Below, in pieces: positions 54,806 through 63,341 of a stretch of DNA of 64,000 bases. Every line of letters starts with the position of its first letter. Position 1 is the first letter of the stretch. A program made the position numbers and the translations under genes. This DNA comes from Aquirufa antheringensis (GTDB lineage: Bacteria > Bacteroidota > Bacteroidia > Cytophagales > Spirosomataceae): assembly GCF_004307425.1 (NCBI RefSeq), contig NZ_SEWZ01000003.1:496001-560000 (forward strand), read 5' to 3'. The notes below the pieces were generated by a model. It saw only the letters and a list, made by a program, of their open reading frames with translations, was not told the DNA's origin and made no database searches.

Positions 54806-54819
54806 AATGTAATTACATT
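54806..54819. promoter_or_regulatory. Palindromic operator candidate for the MarR regulator
   Basis: AATGTAATTACATT is a perfect 14-bp palindrome 27 bp upstream of the marR start. On the minus strand a TTCCTTTG -7-like box (54825-54832) lies just before it, so the palindrome overlaps the expected transcription start. This is the classic layout for MarR autorepression. Confidence 0.6.
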
Positions 54820-54889
54820 AAATACAAAGGAAAATAAATTTATTTTTTCAAAAACCCTGATATTTTTAATTTTTGGCCTATTTTTGAAC

Positions 54890-55498
54890 ATGCAGACATC
54901 CTTATCCCTCCAGTATCCTTTTATATTAGCTTCTAATTCACCTCGTAGAAAGGAGATCTTACGTTCCGCTGGTTTCGAATTTGCAGTTTTACCCAGTGAT
55001 GTGGATGAATCCTTTTCTGCTGATATGAGGCCTCAAGAGGTGCCGGTACATTTGGCAGAAAGAAAAGCGAATGAATTAGCGCGAATTTCCCCTAATGCCT
55101 TAGTGTTAGCGGCTGATACGGTTGTTATACTTGGAAATGATATTCTGAATAAGCCGCAGGATAAATCGGAAGCAATCTATATGTTGCAGCAATTATCTGG
55201 AAAAACACACGAAGTGGTCACAGGGATTGCGTTACATACCCCTCAAGGTTTGTTTACCAAAGCAGACTCGGCCTTAGTCAAATTCAGGACTTTCGAAGAC
55301 TGGGAAATTGATTTTTATGTTCGAGAAGGATCTTGCTTAGACAAGGCAGGCTCTTATGGTGTGCAAGATTTCTTAGGAATGGTAGGCATAGAGTCCATTC
55401 AGGGATCTTTTTACACGGTCATGGGTTTGCCCATATTTGACGTGTATCAATTCATGAAACCTTATATTTTAGACGGGAAGCAGCTTCTTATTAGATAG
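54890..55498 (+). CDS. maf: Maf-family nucleoside triphosphate pyrophosphatase
   Basis: 202 residues from the ATG at 54890; a TTG two codons upstream is less likely. The Maf motif SNSPRRKEILRSAGF is near the start. VDESFSADMRPQEVPVHLAERKA, seen in pieces, VLAADTVVILGNDILNKP with the catalytic Asp, and KAGSYGVQDF follow. Maf proteins hydrolyse dTTP/UTP or modified nucleotides and can delay septum formation. Its end overlaps the convergent Fe-S carrier gene by 8 bp. A TATTTTTG box at 54879-54886 is too near the ATG to be an ordinary promoter. Confidence 0.94.
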   Translation: MQTSLSLQYPFILASNSPRRKEILRSAGFEFAVLPSDVDESFSADMRPQEVPVHLAERKANELARISPNALVLAADTVVILGNDILNKPQDKSEAIYMLQQLSGKTHEVVTGIALHTPQGLFTKADSALVKFRTFEDWEIDFYVREGSCLDKAGSYGVQDFLGMVGIESIQGSFYTVMGLPIFDVYQFMKPYILDGKQLLIR

Positions 55499-55817
55499 AG
55501 AAACTTTCGCCACAACCACAGGTGCGGCTTGCGTTCGGGTTTTTAAATTGAAAACCTTTTCCATTTAAGCCGTCTGAGAAATCTAATTCGGTGCCAGCCA
55601 AGTAGAGGATTGATTTCTTGTCTACCATTACTTTAACCCCTTTGTCTTCGAAAATCATATCGTTTGGCTGTGCTTCTGCGGCGAAATCTAAATTATACAT
55701 TAAGCCAGAGCAACCGCCTCCTTCTACAGCCACGCGGATGTTGAATTCCTCCGTTAAACCTTCTTTAGAACGTAATTCCTTAATTCTATTGGCAGCTAAA
55801 TCCGTTATCGTAAGCAT
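55491..55817 (-). CDS. A-type Fe-S cluster carrier (IscA/SufA/ErpA type)
   Basis: 108 residues with all three cluster cysteines: VEGGGCSGLMYNL (Cys36-37 region) and the C-terminal RTCGCGESF pair. It carries Fe-S clusters from the SUF scaffold to target enzymes. It is divergent from the sufC operon and shares with it a 150-bp control region containing an 11-bp-arm palindrome. Its 3' end overlaps maf by 8 bp. Confidence 0.94.
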   Translation of the reverse strand: MLTITDLAANRIKELRSKEGLTEEFNIRVAVEGGGCSGLMYNLDFAAEAQPNDMIFEDKGVKVMVDKKSILYLAGTELDFSDGLNGKGFQFKNPNASRTCGCGESFSI

Positions 55818-55877
55818 GATGGTCGTATTTTGATGAAAATCTGATACAAAAGTAGCCCTTTTTTTGATAAAAAAAAC

Positions 55878-55904
55878 CTTTATTTAGAGTGAATCTAAAT
55901 AAAG
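55878..55904. promoter_or_regulatory. Palindrome between the Fe-S carrier gene and the suf operon
   Basis: CTTTATTTAGA (55878-55888) and TCTAAATAAAG (55894-55904) are perfect 11-bp arms around GTGAA. It sits 61 bp before the carrier start on one side and 26 bp before the sufC -7 box on the other. It may be the operator of an iron or Fe-S sensing regulator; which one is unknown. On the minus strand it could also form a hairpin in the carrier mRNA leader. Confidence 0.55.
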
Positions 55905-55929
55905 TCTAGTTTTTCAAAACCATTGGTCT

Positions 55930-55937
55930 TAATTTTG
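55930..55937 (+). promoter_or_regulatory. -7 promoter box of the suf operon
   Basis: TAATTTTG, an exact TAnnTTTG match, 31 bp before the sufC ATG. Confidence 0.5.
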
Positions 55938-55967
55938 TGTTTCAAATGCAGATTAAAAACACATACC

Positions 55968-56720
55968 ATGCTTTCAATAAAGAATTTACAAGCGAGAATA
56001 GGGGAGAAGGAAATCTTGAAGGGGATTAATTTAGAAATCAAAGCCGGTGAGGTTCACGCTATTATGGGACCCAACGGATCAGGTAAATCGACCTTAGCGT
56101 CCGTTTTAGCGGGTCGTGAAGATTACGAAGTGACCGGTGGATCCGTGGAGTTTTTGGGTAAAGATTTATTGGATTTAGCTCCGGAAGAACGTGCAGCAGA
56201 GGGTTTATTCCTTGCTTTTCAATATCCTGTGGAGATTCCAGGGGTATCTACAACGAACTTTATGAAGTCAGCGGTGAACGAAATTCGCAAATACCGTGGC
56301 GAAGAGCCTTTGGACGCTGTTCAATTTTTGAAAATGTTCAAAGAGAAAATGAGCTATGTGAATATAGACCAAAGTTTATTGTCTCGTGCCTTGAACGAAG
56401 GTTTCTCCGGTGGAGAGAAGAAAAGAAATGAAATCTTCCAAATGGCGGTCTTAGAACCTAAGTTGGCCATTTTAGATGAAACAGACTCTGGTTTAGACAT
56501 CGATGCCTTGCGTATCGTAGCAGAAGGAGTGAATAAATTGAAATCCCCAGATAACGCGACGATTGTGGTGACTCACTACCAACGTCTTTTGGACTACATC
56601 GTACCGGATTTTGTACACGTTTTGTACAAGGGAAAGATCGTGAAATCAGGTGGGAAAGAATTAGCGCTTGAATTAGAAGAGCGTGGGTATGATTGGATCA
56701 TTTCAGCTTTAGGAGAATAA
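55968..56720 (+). CDS. sufC: Fe-S assembly ATPase SufC
   Basis: 250 residues from the ATG at 55968 (MLSIKNLQARIGEKEIL). The open frame to 55923 would include the promoter region. It is an ABC-type ATPase: Walker A MGPNGSGKSTLASVLAG, Q-loop FLAFQYPVEIPGVS, signature EGFSGGEKKRNEI, Walker B KLAILDETDSGLDIDAL and His in VVTHYQRLL. SufC works with SufB and SufD as the cluster scaffold. It is the first gene of the operon here, as sufB is absent. Confidence 0.96.
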   Translation: MLSIKNLQARIGEKEILKGINLEIKAGEVHAIMGPNGSGKSTLASVLAGREDYEVTGGSVEFLGKDLLDLAPEERAAEGLFLAFQYPVEIPGVSTTNFMKSAVNEIRKYRGEEPLDAVQFLKMFKEKMSYVNIDQSLLSRALNEGFSGGEKKRNEIFQMAVLEPKLAILDETDSGLDIDALRIVAEGVNKLKSPDNATIVVTHYQRLLDYIVPDFVHVLYKGKIVKSGGKELALELEERGYDWIISALGE

Positions 56721-56721
56721 G

Positions 56722-57933
56722 ATGTTGTATACAGAATTAACTTCGTCGGCTCAGAAAGAGGCTTTAGAGCGTTTTAAGGCCAAAGGATTTCCTACCAACA
56801 AGTGGGAAGAATGGAAGTATGCGTCCTTGAAATCGTGGAATGAAAAAGACCTAGATTGGGCTCCCGCTCCTTTAAATGAAACCTCCTCAGCGAGTTTACA
56901 AACGCAAAATGGGAACACTCGTTTTCATGGTGCATTGCCTGCAGGGGTAGAATTCATTTCATTTGATGCTTTCATTGCAGCTAATCCAACGATTGCAGCT
57001 ACTTGGGAGCAACGTTTGCCTATTTTAGATCAGAACTCATTGTACGATTTAAACATAGCGCTTACCCTAAATACGCAGGTTTTATGGGTAAAAGCAGGTG
57101 TTTCAGTTGATCAGGCAATTACACACGATTATATTTTATCGGTGGCAAAAGCCTCAGCGGTTCAAAGTCGTTTAATCGTCTATCTAGAACCAGATGCTTC
57201 CTTAACCTTAATCGAGCGTGCCTTTACAATAGCGGGTTCTGCGGAGGTTTTGTCCAATTTTGTACAAGAAATATATGTGAGTGAGAAGGCGAATTTGACC
57301 TATGTGAAGGAGCAAGATTTGGCCCAAAACACGACCCACATCGATCATACGTTTATCACTCAGCTTTCGAATAGTCAGGTTGATTTGTTTACATTCTCCC
57401 TGAATGCGGCTTATTTACGTAATAATCTGCATTTCTACAGCGATGGCGAAAATGTGGTTTCGAATCTGAATGGCCTGTACGTGCCAGGAGAAGATCAATT
57501 AATGGATTCTCACACGGTGGTAGATCACCGCAAACCGAACTCCGAATCGCATGAATTGTACAAAGGCGTGTTACTAGGAAACGCGACTGGAGTGTTCAAT
57601 GGTAAAATTTTTGTGCGTCCAGATGCGCAAAAGACCAATGCTTTCCAAAGTTGCAAAAACGTCCTTGCGTCCACTCGAGCTACGATGAACACGAAGCCTC
57701 AATTAGAGATTTGGGCGGATGATGTGAAATGTTCACATGGAACAACAACAGGTCAATTGAATCAAGAAGCTTTATTCTATTTACGTTCAAGAGGTATTTC
57801 TTTAGCGAATGCGCGAACTTTATTGTTACTCGCTTTTGTTCAAGAGGTAATCGATCGCGTAACACACGAGGAAACGAAGTTGCGTTTGACAGATAAAATT
57901 ATTTCAAAAATCCAGACTTCCTTAGCGATTTAA
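56722..57933 (+). CDS. sufD: Fe-S cluster assembly protein SufD
   Basis: 403 residues with the SufB/SufD beta-helix core. KGFPTNKWEEWKYASLKSWNEKDL is seen near the start. VYLEPDASLTLIERAF, NGLYVPGEDQLMDSHTVVDHRKPNSES in pieces, KGVLLGNATGVFNGKIFVRPDAQKT in pieces and ADDVKCSHGTTTGQLNQEALFYLRSRG follow. It partners SufB and SufC. It lies 1 bp after sufC. The length and C-terminus are those of SufD, not SufB, so it does not fill the missing sufB slot. Confidence 0.95.
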   Translation: MLYTELTSSAQKEALERFKAKGFPTNKWEEWKYASLKSWNEKDLDWAPAPLNETSSASLQTQNGNTRFHGALPAGVEFISFDAFIAANPTIAATWEQRLPILDQNSLYDLNIALTLNTQVLWVKAGVSVDQAITHDYILSVAKASAVQSRLIVYLEPDASLTLIERAFTIAGSAEVLSNFVQEIYVSEKANLTYVKEQDLAQNTTHIDHTFITQLSNSQVDLFTFSLNAAYLRNNLHFYSDGENVVSNLNGLYVPGEDQLMDSHTVVDHRKPNSESHELYKGVLLGNATGVFNGKIFVRPDAQKTNAFQSCKNVLASTRATMNTKPQLEIWADDVKCSHGTTTGQLNQEALFYLRSRGISLANARTLLLLAFVQEVIDRVTHEETKLRLTDKIISKIQTSLAI

Positions 57934-57935
57934 TC

Positions 57936-59162
57936 ATGACGGAAACATTGAATATAGATCAAATTAGAGCGGATTTCCCTGTTTTACATCAGCAGGTGAA
58001 CAAGGCTCCATTGATTTATTTTGATAATGCAGCGACCACTCAAAAGCCGAAAGCTGTCATTGACGCGCTTTCAGCTTATTATGAGCAGGATAATGCGAAT
58101 ATTCACCGAGGTATTCACACCTTGGCGGAACGTGCGACAACCGCTTATGAGTTGACTAGAAAAAAGCTAGCGGCCTTTTTGAATGCTCCTTCCACAGATC
58201 AGATCATATTCACTTCGGGGACGACAGCAGGGATTAATTTAGTGGCCCAAACTTTTGGACGCGCAAACGTCGGTAAAGGAGATCAAATCATCGTTTCTAA
58301 CCTGGAACACCACTCGAACATCGTGCCTTGGCAGATGATTGCGGAGGAAAAAGGAGCAGAGATCAAGGTGATTCCTGTGAGTGATGCCGGTGTTTTAGAT
58401 ATCGAAGCTTATAAAGCTTTATTGAATCCCAAAGTCAAATTAGTCGCAGTCAATCACGTTTCTAACGCGATTGGGACGATTAATCCCATTGTTGAGATTA
58501 TTTCTTTGGCACATGAAGTAGGGGCTAAGGTATTAATTGATGGGGCCCAATCTGTGGCGCATTTAGCCGTAGATGTGCAAGCCTTGGATATGGATTTCTT
58601 TGTGTTTTCTGCGCACAAACTTTTTGGGCCTACGGGCGTGGGAGTATTGTACGGGAAGCGTGATTTATTAGAGTCGATGCCGCCTTACCAAGGAGGAGGA
58701 GAGATGATTAAAGAGGTGAGTTTTTCGGGTACGACCTACAACGAATTACCTTATAAATTTGAGGCAGGAACGCCTAATATTGCAGATGTAATCGCATTTG
58801 GGGCTGCTTTGGACTATGTTCAGGCTATCCCTTCGGAAGCTTTAGCCGCGCAAGAAGAGGCGCTTTTAGCCTATGCTACACAAAAATTGCAATTGATTCC
58901 TGGTTTACGTATCGTGGGTACAGCTCCTGAAAAGATCGCCGTTATTTCATTTGTGATTGACGGAGTTCACCCGCAAGATATTGGGGTGTTATTAGATAAA
59001 TTTGGCATTGCGATTCGTACCGGACATCACTGTGCGCAGCCATTGATGCAGCGCTACGAGTTAGTGGGTACGTGCCGTGCCTCCTTTGCTTTCTACAATA
59101 CGTTCGAGGAGATCGATCGTTTTGTACTTTGTTTAGAGAAAACCTTACAGATGTTAGGATAA
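57936..59162 (+). CDS. sufS: Cysteine desulfurase SufS
   Basis: 408 residues, PLP-dependent class V aminotransferase fold. DNAATTQKPKAVI, NIHRGIHTLAERAT and the PLP lysine in FFVFSAHKLFGPTGVG are visible. The catalytic cysteine is Cys366 in RTGHHCAQPLMQRY. It releases sulfur from cysteine as a persulfide, which SufE accepts. It lies 2 bp after sufD and overlaps the sufE start by 1 bp. Confidence 0.96.
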   Translation: MTETLNIDQIRADFPVLHQQVNKAPLIYFDNAATTQKPKAVIDALSAYYEQDNANIHRGIHTLAERATTAYELTRKKLAAFLNAPSTDQIIFTSGTTAGINLVAQTFGRANVGKGDQIIVSNLEHHSNIVPWQMIAEEKGAEIKVIPVSDAGVLDIEAYKALLNPKVKLVAVNHVSNAIGTINPIVEIISLAHEVGAKVLIDGAQSVAHLAVDVQALDMDFFVFSAHKLFGPTGVGVLYGKRDLLESMPPYQGGGEMIKEVSFSGTTYNELPYKFEAGTPNIADVIAFGAALDYVQAIPSEALAAQEEALLAYATQKLQLIPGLRIVGTAPEKIAVISFVIDGVHPQDIGVLLDKFGIAIRTGHHCAQPLMQRYELVGTCRASFAFYNTFEEIDRFVLCLEKTLQMLG

Positions 59163-59578
59163 TGGGAAAGTCGATTAATGAAATACAAGAGGAATTAATT
59201 GAAGAGTTCGGTCTTTTTGAAGATTGGGCGGATAAATACGAATATTTAATTGACCTAGGTAAGAAGTTAGCGCCTATGTCAGATGCCTTTAAAACGGAGG
59301 AAAATGTGATTAAAGGCTGCCAAAGCCGTGTTTGGTTACACGCCGAAAAGCAAGGCGATTTAGTCGTTTTTCAGGCGGATTCTGAGGCCATTATTGTGAA
59401 AGGAATGATATCGATGTTGATTCGGGTTTTGTCGAATCACACGCCAGCGGAGATTTTAGCCGCGGATTTATACTTTATCGAGCAAATTGGTATGAGCCAG
59501 CATTTGGCCCAAACCAGATCAAACGGATTAGTTTCCATGGTAAAACAAATGCAACATTATGCGTTGGCCTTCTCTTAA
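59162..59578 (+). CDS. sufE: Sulfur acceptor protein SufE
   Basis: 138 residues from the ATG at 59162 (MGKSINEIQEELIEEF), overlapping the sufS stop as TAATG. The longer frame from 59072 lies inside sufS. The acceptor cysteine is Cys53 in VIKGCQSRVW. SufE stimulates SufS and passes sulfur to the scaffold. Confidence 0.95.
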   Translation: MGKSINEIQEELIEEFGLFEDWADKYEYLIDLGKKLAPMSDAFKTEENVIKGCQSRVWLHAEKQGDLVVFQADSEAIIVKGMISMLIRVLSNHTPAEILAADLYFIEQIGMSQHLAQTRSNGLVSMVKQMQHYALAFS

Positions 59579-59591
59579 GCGATTATTTAGT

Positions 59592-59921
59592 ATGGAAAAT
59601 TCAAGTCAAATGAATGAGGTAGAATTAAAGGAAAAAGTGATCAAGGCGATCAAAACCGTCTATGATCCAGAAATCCCAGTGGATGTATACGAGCTCGGAT
59701 TAATCTATGAAATCAAGATTTTTCCGGTCAATAACGTGTATATCTTAATGACTCTAACTTCACCCTCTTGCCCATCTGCAGAGAGTATTCCGGTGGATAT
59801 TGAAAAAGCAGTGAGAGAGATAGAAGGTATTGCGGAAGTCTCAGTAGAATTAACATTTGATCCTCCTTACGAGCAGGATATGATGTCTGAAGTGGCCAAA
59901 TTGGAACTTGGTTTTATGTAA
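59592..59921 (+). CDS. DUF59/MIP18-family Fe-S maturation protein (SufT-like)
   Basis: 109 residues from the ATG at 59592 (MENSSQMNEVELKEKVI); an earlier in-frame start at 59559 would overlap sufE. Characteristic features are KTVYDPEIPVDVYELGLIYEI, LTSPSCPSAESIP with the reactive cysteine, and VSVELTFDPPYEQDMMS. The family helps deliver Fe-S clusters to target proteins. It is 13 bp after sufE. Confidence 0.93.
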   Translation: MENSSQMNEVELKEKVIKAIKTVYDPEIPVDVYELGLIYEIKIFPVNNVYILMTLTSPSCPSAESIPVDIEKAVREIEGIAEVSVELTFDPPYEQDMMSEVAKLELGFM

Positions 59922-59954
59922 TTGCGTTTAATTTAAAATCTAATATAAAAATAT

Positions 59955-60368
59955 ATGTATCCAGAACATTTAGTACATCCTATGCGGATGGATATCGTTG
60001 CCGGAGGTTTCCAAGAATTGAAGTTAGCTTCAGAAGTGGAAGACGTGATGGCTAAGCCAGGTACTACCTTGGTATTTTTTAACTCAGTTTGTGGATGTTC
60101 AGCTTCTACAGCTCGTCCAGGTGTAAAACACGCAGTAGCTTCATCAGCTAAGAAGCCTAATCAATTAGTGACGGTTTTCGCGGGTGTAGATCCAGAAGCA
60201 GTTCAAAAAGCACGTGAGTATACTTTACCTTACCCTCCTTCATCTCCATCGATTGCTTTGTTCAAAGATGGCGAGTTAGTTCATTTCGTAGAGCGTCACC
60301 ACATTGAAGGTCGTTCAGCAGATATGATTGCTGGACATTTAGAAGGTGTATTTGACGAGTTTTGTTAA
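59955..60368 (+). CDS. BrxA/BrxB-type bacilliredoxin
   Basis: 137 residues, thioredoxin-like. The active site is NSVCGCSASTARPG (CGC, Cys46 and Cys48), as in YphP/YqiW bacilliredoxins. PYPPSSPSIALFKDGELVHFVERHHIEGR follows, seen in pieces. These proteins remove bacillithiol from mixed disulfides in Bacillota, and some Bacteroidota also make bacillithiol. An additional cysteine ends the chain (DEFC). It is 33 bp after the DUF59 gene and before the terminator, so it likely belongs to the suf transcript. Confidence 0.92.
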   Translation: MYPEHLVHPMRMDIVAGGFQELKLASEVEDVMAKPGTTLVFFNSVCGCSASTARPGVKHAVASSAKKPNQLVTVFAGVDPEAVQKAREYTLPYPPSSPSIALFKDGELVHFVERHHIEGRSADMIAGHLEGVFDEFC

Positions 60369-60380
60369 TATTAATACCAT

Positions 60381-60416
60381 AAAAAAGGGAGCTTCCATCA
60401 GGAGCTCCCTTTTTTT
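60381..60416. terminator. Terminator of the suf operon
   Basis: GGGAGCT (60387-60393) and AGCTCCC (60403-60409) form a stem flanked by A6 and T8. It also faces the convergent M16 peptidase gene. Confidence 0.9.
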
Positions 60417-60434
60417 ATATCCTTTCAGTGAGGA

Positions 60435-63263
60435 TTATTGCTTAGGCGCGCCGCCCATCGCTCCTGATTCTGACGTACTATTTTTGGCTTTCTCAGCCAT
60501 TTTCTTCGCAGCACCTTCATAGTCACCCGCTTTAATGAAGGACATCTTCAATAAGTCGATTGATTTTTGAGTTGCTTCTTGAATTTGTGCTGGGGTTAAG
60601 CTCTTCACTTTGTTCTCTAATTCTTCAGACCATTTCATGTTACGGCCTAAGAACAAGTTGCTGTTCAAGCTTCCCACTAATGCATTATCTTGAGAACGCG
60701 TCACTTGACGAGATTGTAGCCAAGATTTCTTCGCTTCGTCGATTTCTTTCTGAGTGAAACCCTCTTTCAATACTTTTTCAATTTCTTCTTTGAAAGCAGA
60801 TTCAAGCTTCGCTAAGTTCTCTGGTGCATAGATCGCATAGCCGATAAACGCGCCGCTTTGGTCTAAAGGACTAGCCACGAATTGTGAACCTACACCGTAA
60901 GATAAACCGTCTTTTTGACGGATACGGTTCATTAAACGGGAGCTTAAACCACTACCACCACCTAACATGTAGTTAGATAATTCTAAGGCAGCATAGTTAG
61001 GGTCGCTATCAGAAATTTTTAACGGTTGATAAGCTAAGAAGAACGCATTTGCTTTATCCGGCGTTTCGATGGAGATCGCTTTTCCTCCCGTCTCTTTGAA
61101 TACATCCTGAACGCGTTTGTAAGGCTTAGGAGACTTCCAGTTAGCAAATTCTGCTGTAATTACATCTTTCAATTCTTTTTCATCAAAATCACCTACTGCA
61201 GAGAATGTTGCATTAGATGCGCCATAGAAGTTCTTGTAGAAATTAACAGACTCTTCTAATTTAACCGCACCATAATTAGCGATTTGCTCCGCCATCGTAG
61301 GTTGGTAACGAACGTCTTTCTTATCATAGTGACCCGCTCTTAATTGACCTAAAGCTTCTGAACCTTTTGCTTGTGGCTCACTTTTTTGGCCTTCAATAGC
61401 GGTTAAGTTCTCTTGCTTTAATTTCTCAAATTCAGCTGCTGGGAAAACGGGTTGCTTTAATGCTTCAGCTACTAATTTCATAGCCGGGATTAAATTCTCG
61501 CGAGTCGTCTCGATAGAAACGTTGGCTTGAGTAGCACCTCCAGAAATACTTACACGCGCTTTTAACTTGTCTAATTCGTCTTGGAATTGTTGACGTGTGT
61601 GTTTCGCTGTACCTTTTGTTAACATATCAGCTGCTAAGTCAGCCGCTGTCACTGTTCCCATTAATGATTTTTCATCACCAAAACGTAAAGTCATACGCGC
61701 ATAAACTGAATTACCACGAGTTTTCTTAGCTAATAGCGCTAATTGAACTCCACCGATTTTCTCCGTCTTCGTGCGTGCATCAATGTTAGCTGGAGATGGA
61801 TCAAAAGCCTCACCTTGGCTTACTGCTGCCTTTGGCTTGAAGTCTTTTAAAATCGTAGCTACGTCTTTCGCCTCAGGAATCTCTGCGCGTTCTGGTTTTT
61901 CGGTAGGATAGAAAGTTCCAGATGTTCTGTTAGAAGATTTGAAGTAAGCTGCTGCCACACGCTGAATATCCTCAGGAGTTATTTTCTCTAATTGATTACG
62001 TGTGTGGAATAATAAACGCCAATCGCCTTGAGCGATGTATTCTGATAAACCTACGCCCACACGTTGTGCGTTATTTAGTAATAACTCGATATTCTTGATG
62101 CCCTTCGTTTTGATGCGATCGACTTCTTCCTTAGTTGGAGGAGTTTTGGCAAAATTCTCAATAGTATTAAACATAATCTGACGAACAGAGTCCACAGATT
62201 TCTCTTTTAAAACTTCCGCGCCGAAATAAATTAATCCTGGCTCTTTTAATTGGAAGGAGAATCCAAACTGGCTACTTGCCTTCTTCGTGTCAATTAACGC
62301 CTTGTATAAACGTCCTGATGGTGCATCTGTCAATAAATCAGCCATCACATCTACCGCCACATAATCCGGGTGTAAGCCAGAAGGAATATGGTAGGCCATA
62401 CCTACTACTTGCACATCACCCACGCGACGAAGAGACACTTCTCTTTCTCCATCCTGCGTAGGTTCAGCCGTGAAAGTAGGCGTTAAAACACGCTCAGGAC
62501 GTGGAATAATGCCAAATTTCTCGTTAACTAACTTTAATGTTTTGATTGGGTCAAACTTACCTGCCACTAACAAAACCGCGTTATCTGGCTGGTAGTATTT
62601 ACGATAATAAGCTTGTAAGTTCTCGATAGGCACTTTTTCGATATCAGAACGCGCACCGATAGTGGAGTTGCCATAGTTATGCCATAAGAAAGCGGTAGAA
62701 ACGATACGCTCCATTAAGACACTACCTGGATCGTTTTCTCCACGCTCGAATTCGTTGCGAACTACCGTCATTTCGGTCTCTAATTCGCTCTTCGCAATAC
62801 GAGAGTTGATCATGCGATCAGCCTCCATATCTAAAGCCCAATCTAGATTTTCATCCGTTGAGGCGAATGTTTCGAAGTAGTTCGTGCGGTCTAACCAAGT
62901 AGTTCCATTGAATTGAGCACCATGATCAGAGATTTCTTTCGCTACTTCTTTGTGTTTTTCTTTTGTACCCTTGAACACCATGTGCTCTAACAAGTGGGAC
63001 ATACCTGTTTCACCATAGCCCTCATGACGAGAACCTACTAAATAGGTGATGTTAACGGTAATGGTTTGCTTCGATGGGTCTGGAAATAATAATACTTTTA
63101 AGCCATTGGCTAATTTGTATTCCGTAATTCCTTCCGCTTCCGTTACCTTTTCAGGTATGGGAAGGCTAGCAGATGCCTTTTGTGTGGTTGGAGTGGGTTT
63201 AGGCTGAGCTAATGCAGGTTGCAAAAGACAAAGTAGTAAACCCGATAGAATAATTTTCTTCAT
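60435..63263 (-). CDS. Tandem-domain M16 (pitrilysin-type) zinc peptidase, exported
   Basis: 942 residues with a signal peptide (cut about after PALAQ). The first M16 pair has the zinc motif GMSHLLEHMVFKG (H90-x-x-E93-H94) and a downstream Glu in ETEMTVVRNEFERGEND. The second pair (from about 500) lacks HxxEH (ADLAADMLTKG instead) and is the non-catalytic half, which retains GGGSGLSSRLMNRIRQKDGLSYG, read in parts. It probably degrades peptides in the periplasm. A proline/threonine-rich linker follows the signal peptide. It is preceded by a 78-bp AT-rich gap to the TPR gene. Confidence 0.94.
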   Translation of the reverse strand: MKKIILSGLLLCLLQPALAQPKPTPTTQKASASLPIPEKVTEAEGITEYKLANGLKVLLFPDPSKQTITVNITYLVGSRHEGYGETGMSHLLEHMVFKGTKEKHKEVAKEISDHGAQFNGTTWLDRTNYFETFASTDENLDWALDMEADRMINSRIAKSELETEMTVVRNEFERGENDPGSVLMERIVSTAFLWHNYGNSTIGARSDIEKVPIENLQAYYRKYYQPDNAVLLVAGKFDPIKTLKLVNEKFGIIPRPERVLTPTFTAEPTQDGEREVSLRRVGDVQVVGMAYHIPSGLHPDYVAVDVMADLLTDAPSGRLYKALIDTKKASSQFGFSFQLKEPGLIYFGAEVLKEKSVDSVRQIMFNTIENFAKTPPTKEEVDRIKTKGIKNIELLLNNAQRVGVGLSEYIAQGDWRLLFHTRNQLEKITPEDIQRVAAAYFKSSNRTSGTFYPTEKPERAEIPEAKDVATILKDFKPKAAVSQGEAFDPSPANIDARTKTEKIGGVQLALLAKKTRGNSVYARMTLRFGDEKSLMGTVTAADLAADMLTKGTAKHTRQQFQDELDKLKARVSISGGATQANVSIETTRENLIPAMKLVAEALKQPVFPAAEFEKLKQENLTAIEGQKSEPQAKGSEALGQLRAGHYDKKDVRYQPTMAEQIANYGAVKLEESVNFYKNFYGASNATFSAVGDFDEKELKDVITAEFANWKSPKPYKRVQDVFKETGGKAISIETPDKANAFFLAYQPLKISDSDPNYAALELSNYMLGGGSGLSSRLMNRIRQKDGLSYGVGSQFVASPLDQSGAFIGYAIYAPENLAKLESAFKEEIEKVLKEGFTQKEIDEAKKSWLQSRQVTRSQDNALVGSLNSNLFLGRNMKWSEELENKVKSLTPAQIQEATQKSIDLLKMSFIKAGDYEGAAKKMAEKAKNSTSESGAMGGAPKQ

Positions 63264-63341
63264 AGGGGTATTTTGTTTTTAGAATAGAAAATTAAAAATT
63301 AATTAAATCGGTGATGCTGATAAAATGATGAACGGCAAAAA

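Noticed and set aside
54879-54886. TATTTTTG as the promoter box of maf
   Set aside because: It ends 3 bp before the ATG, which would place transcription start inside the gene, and no -33 element fits.
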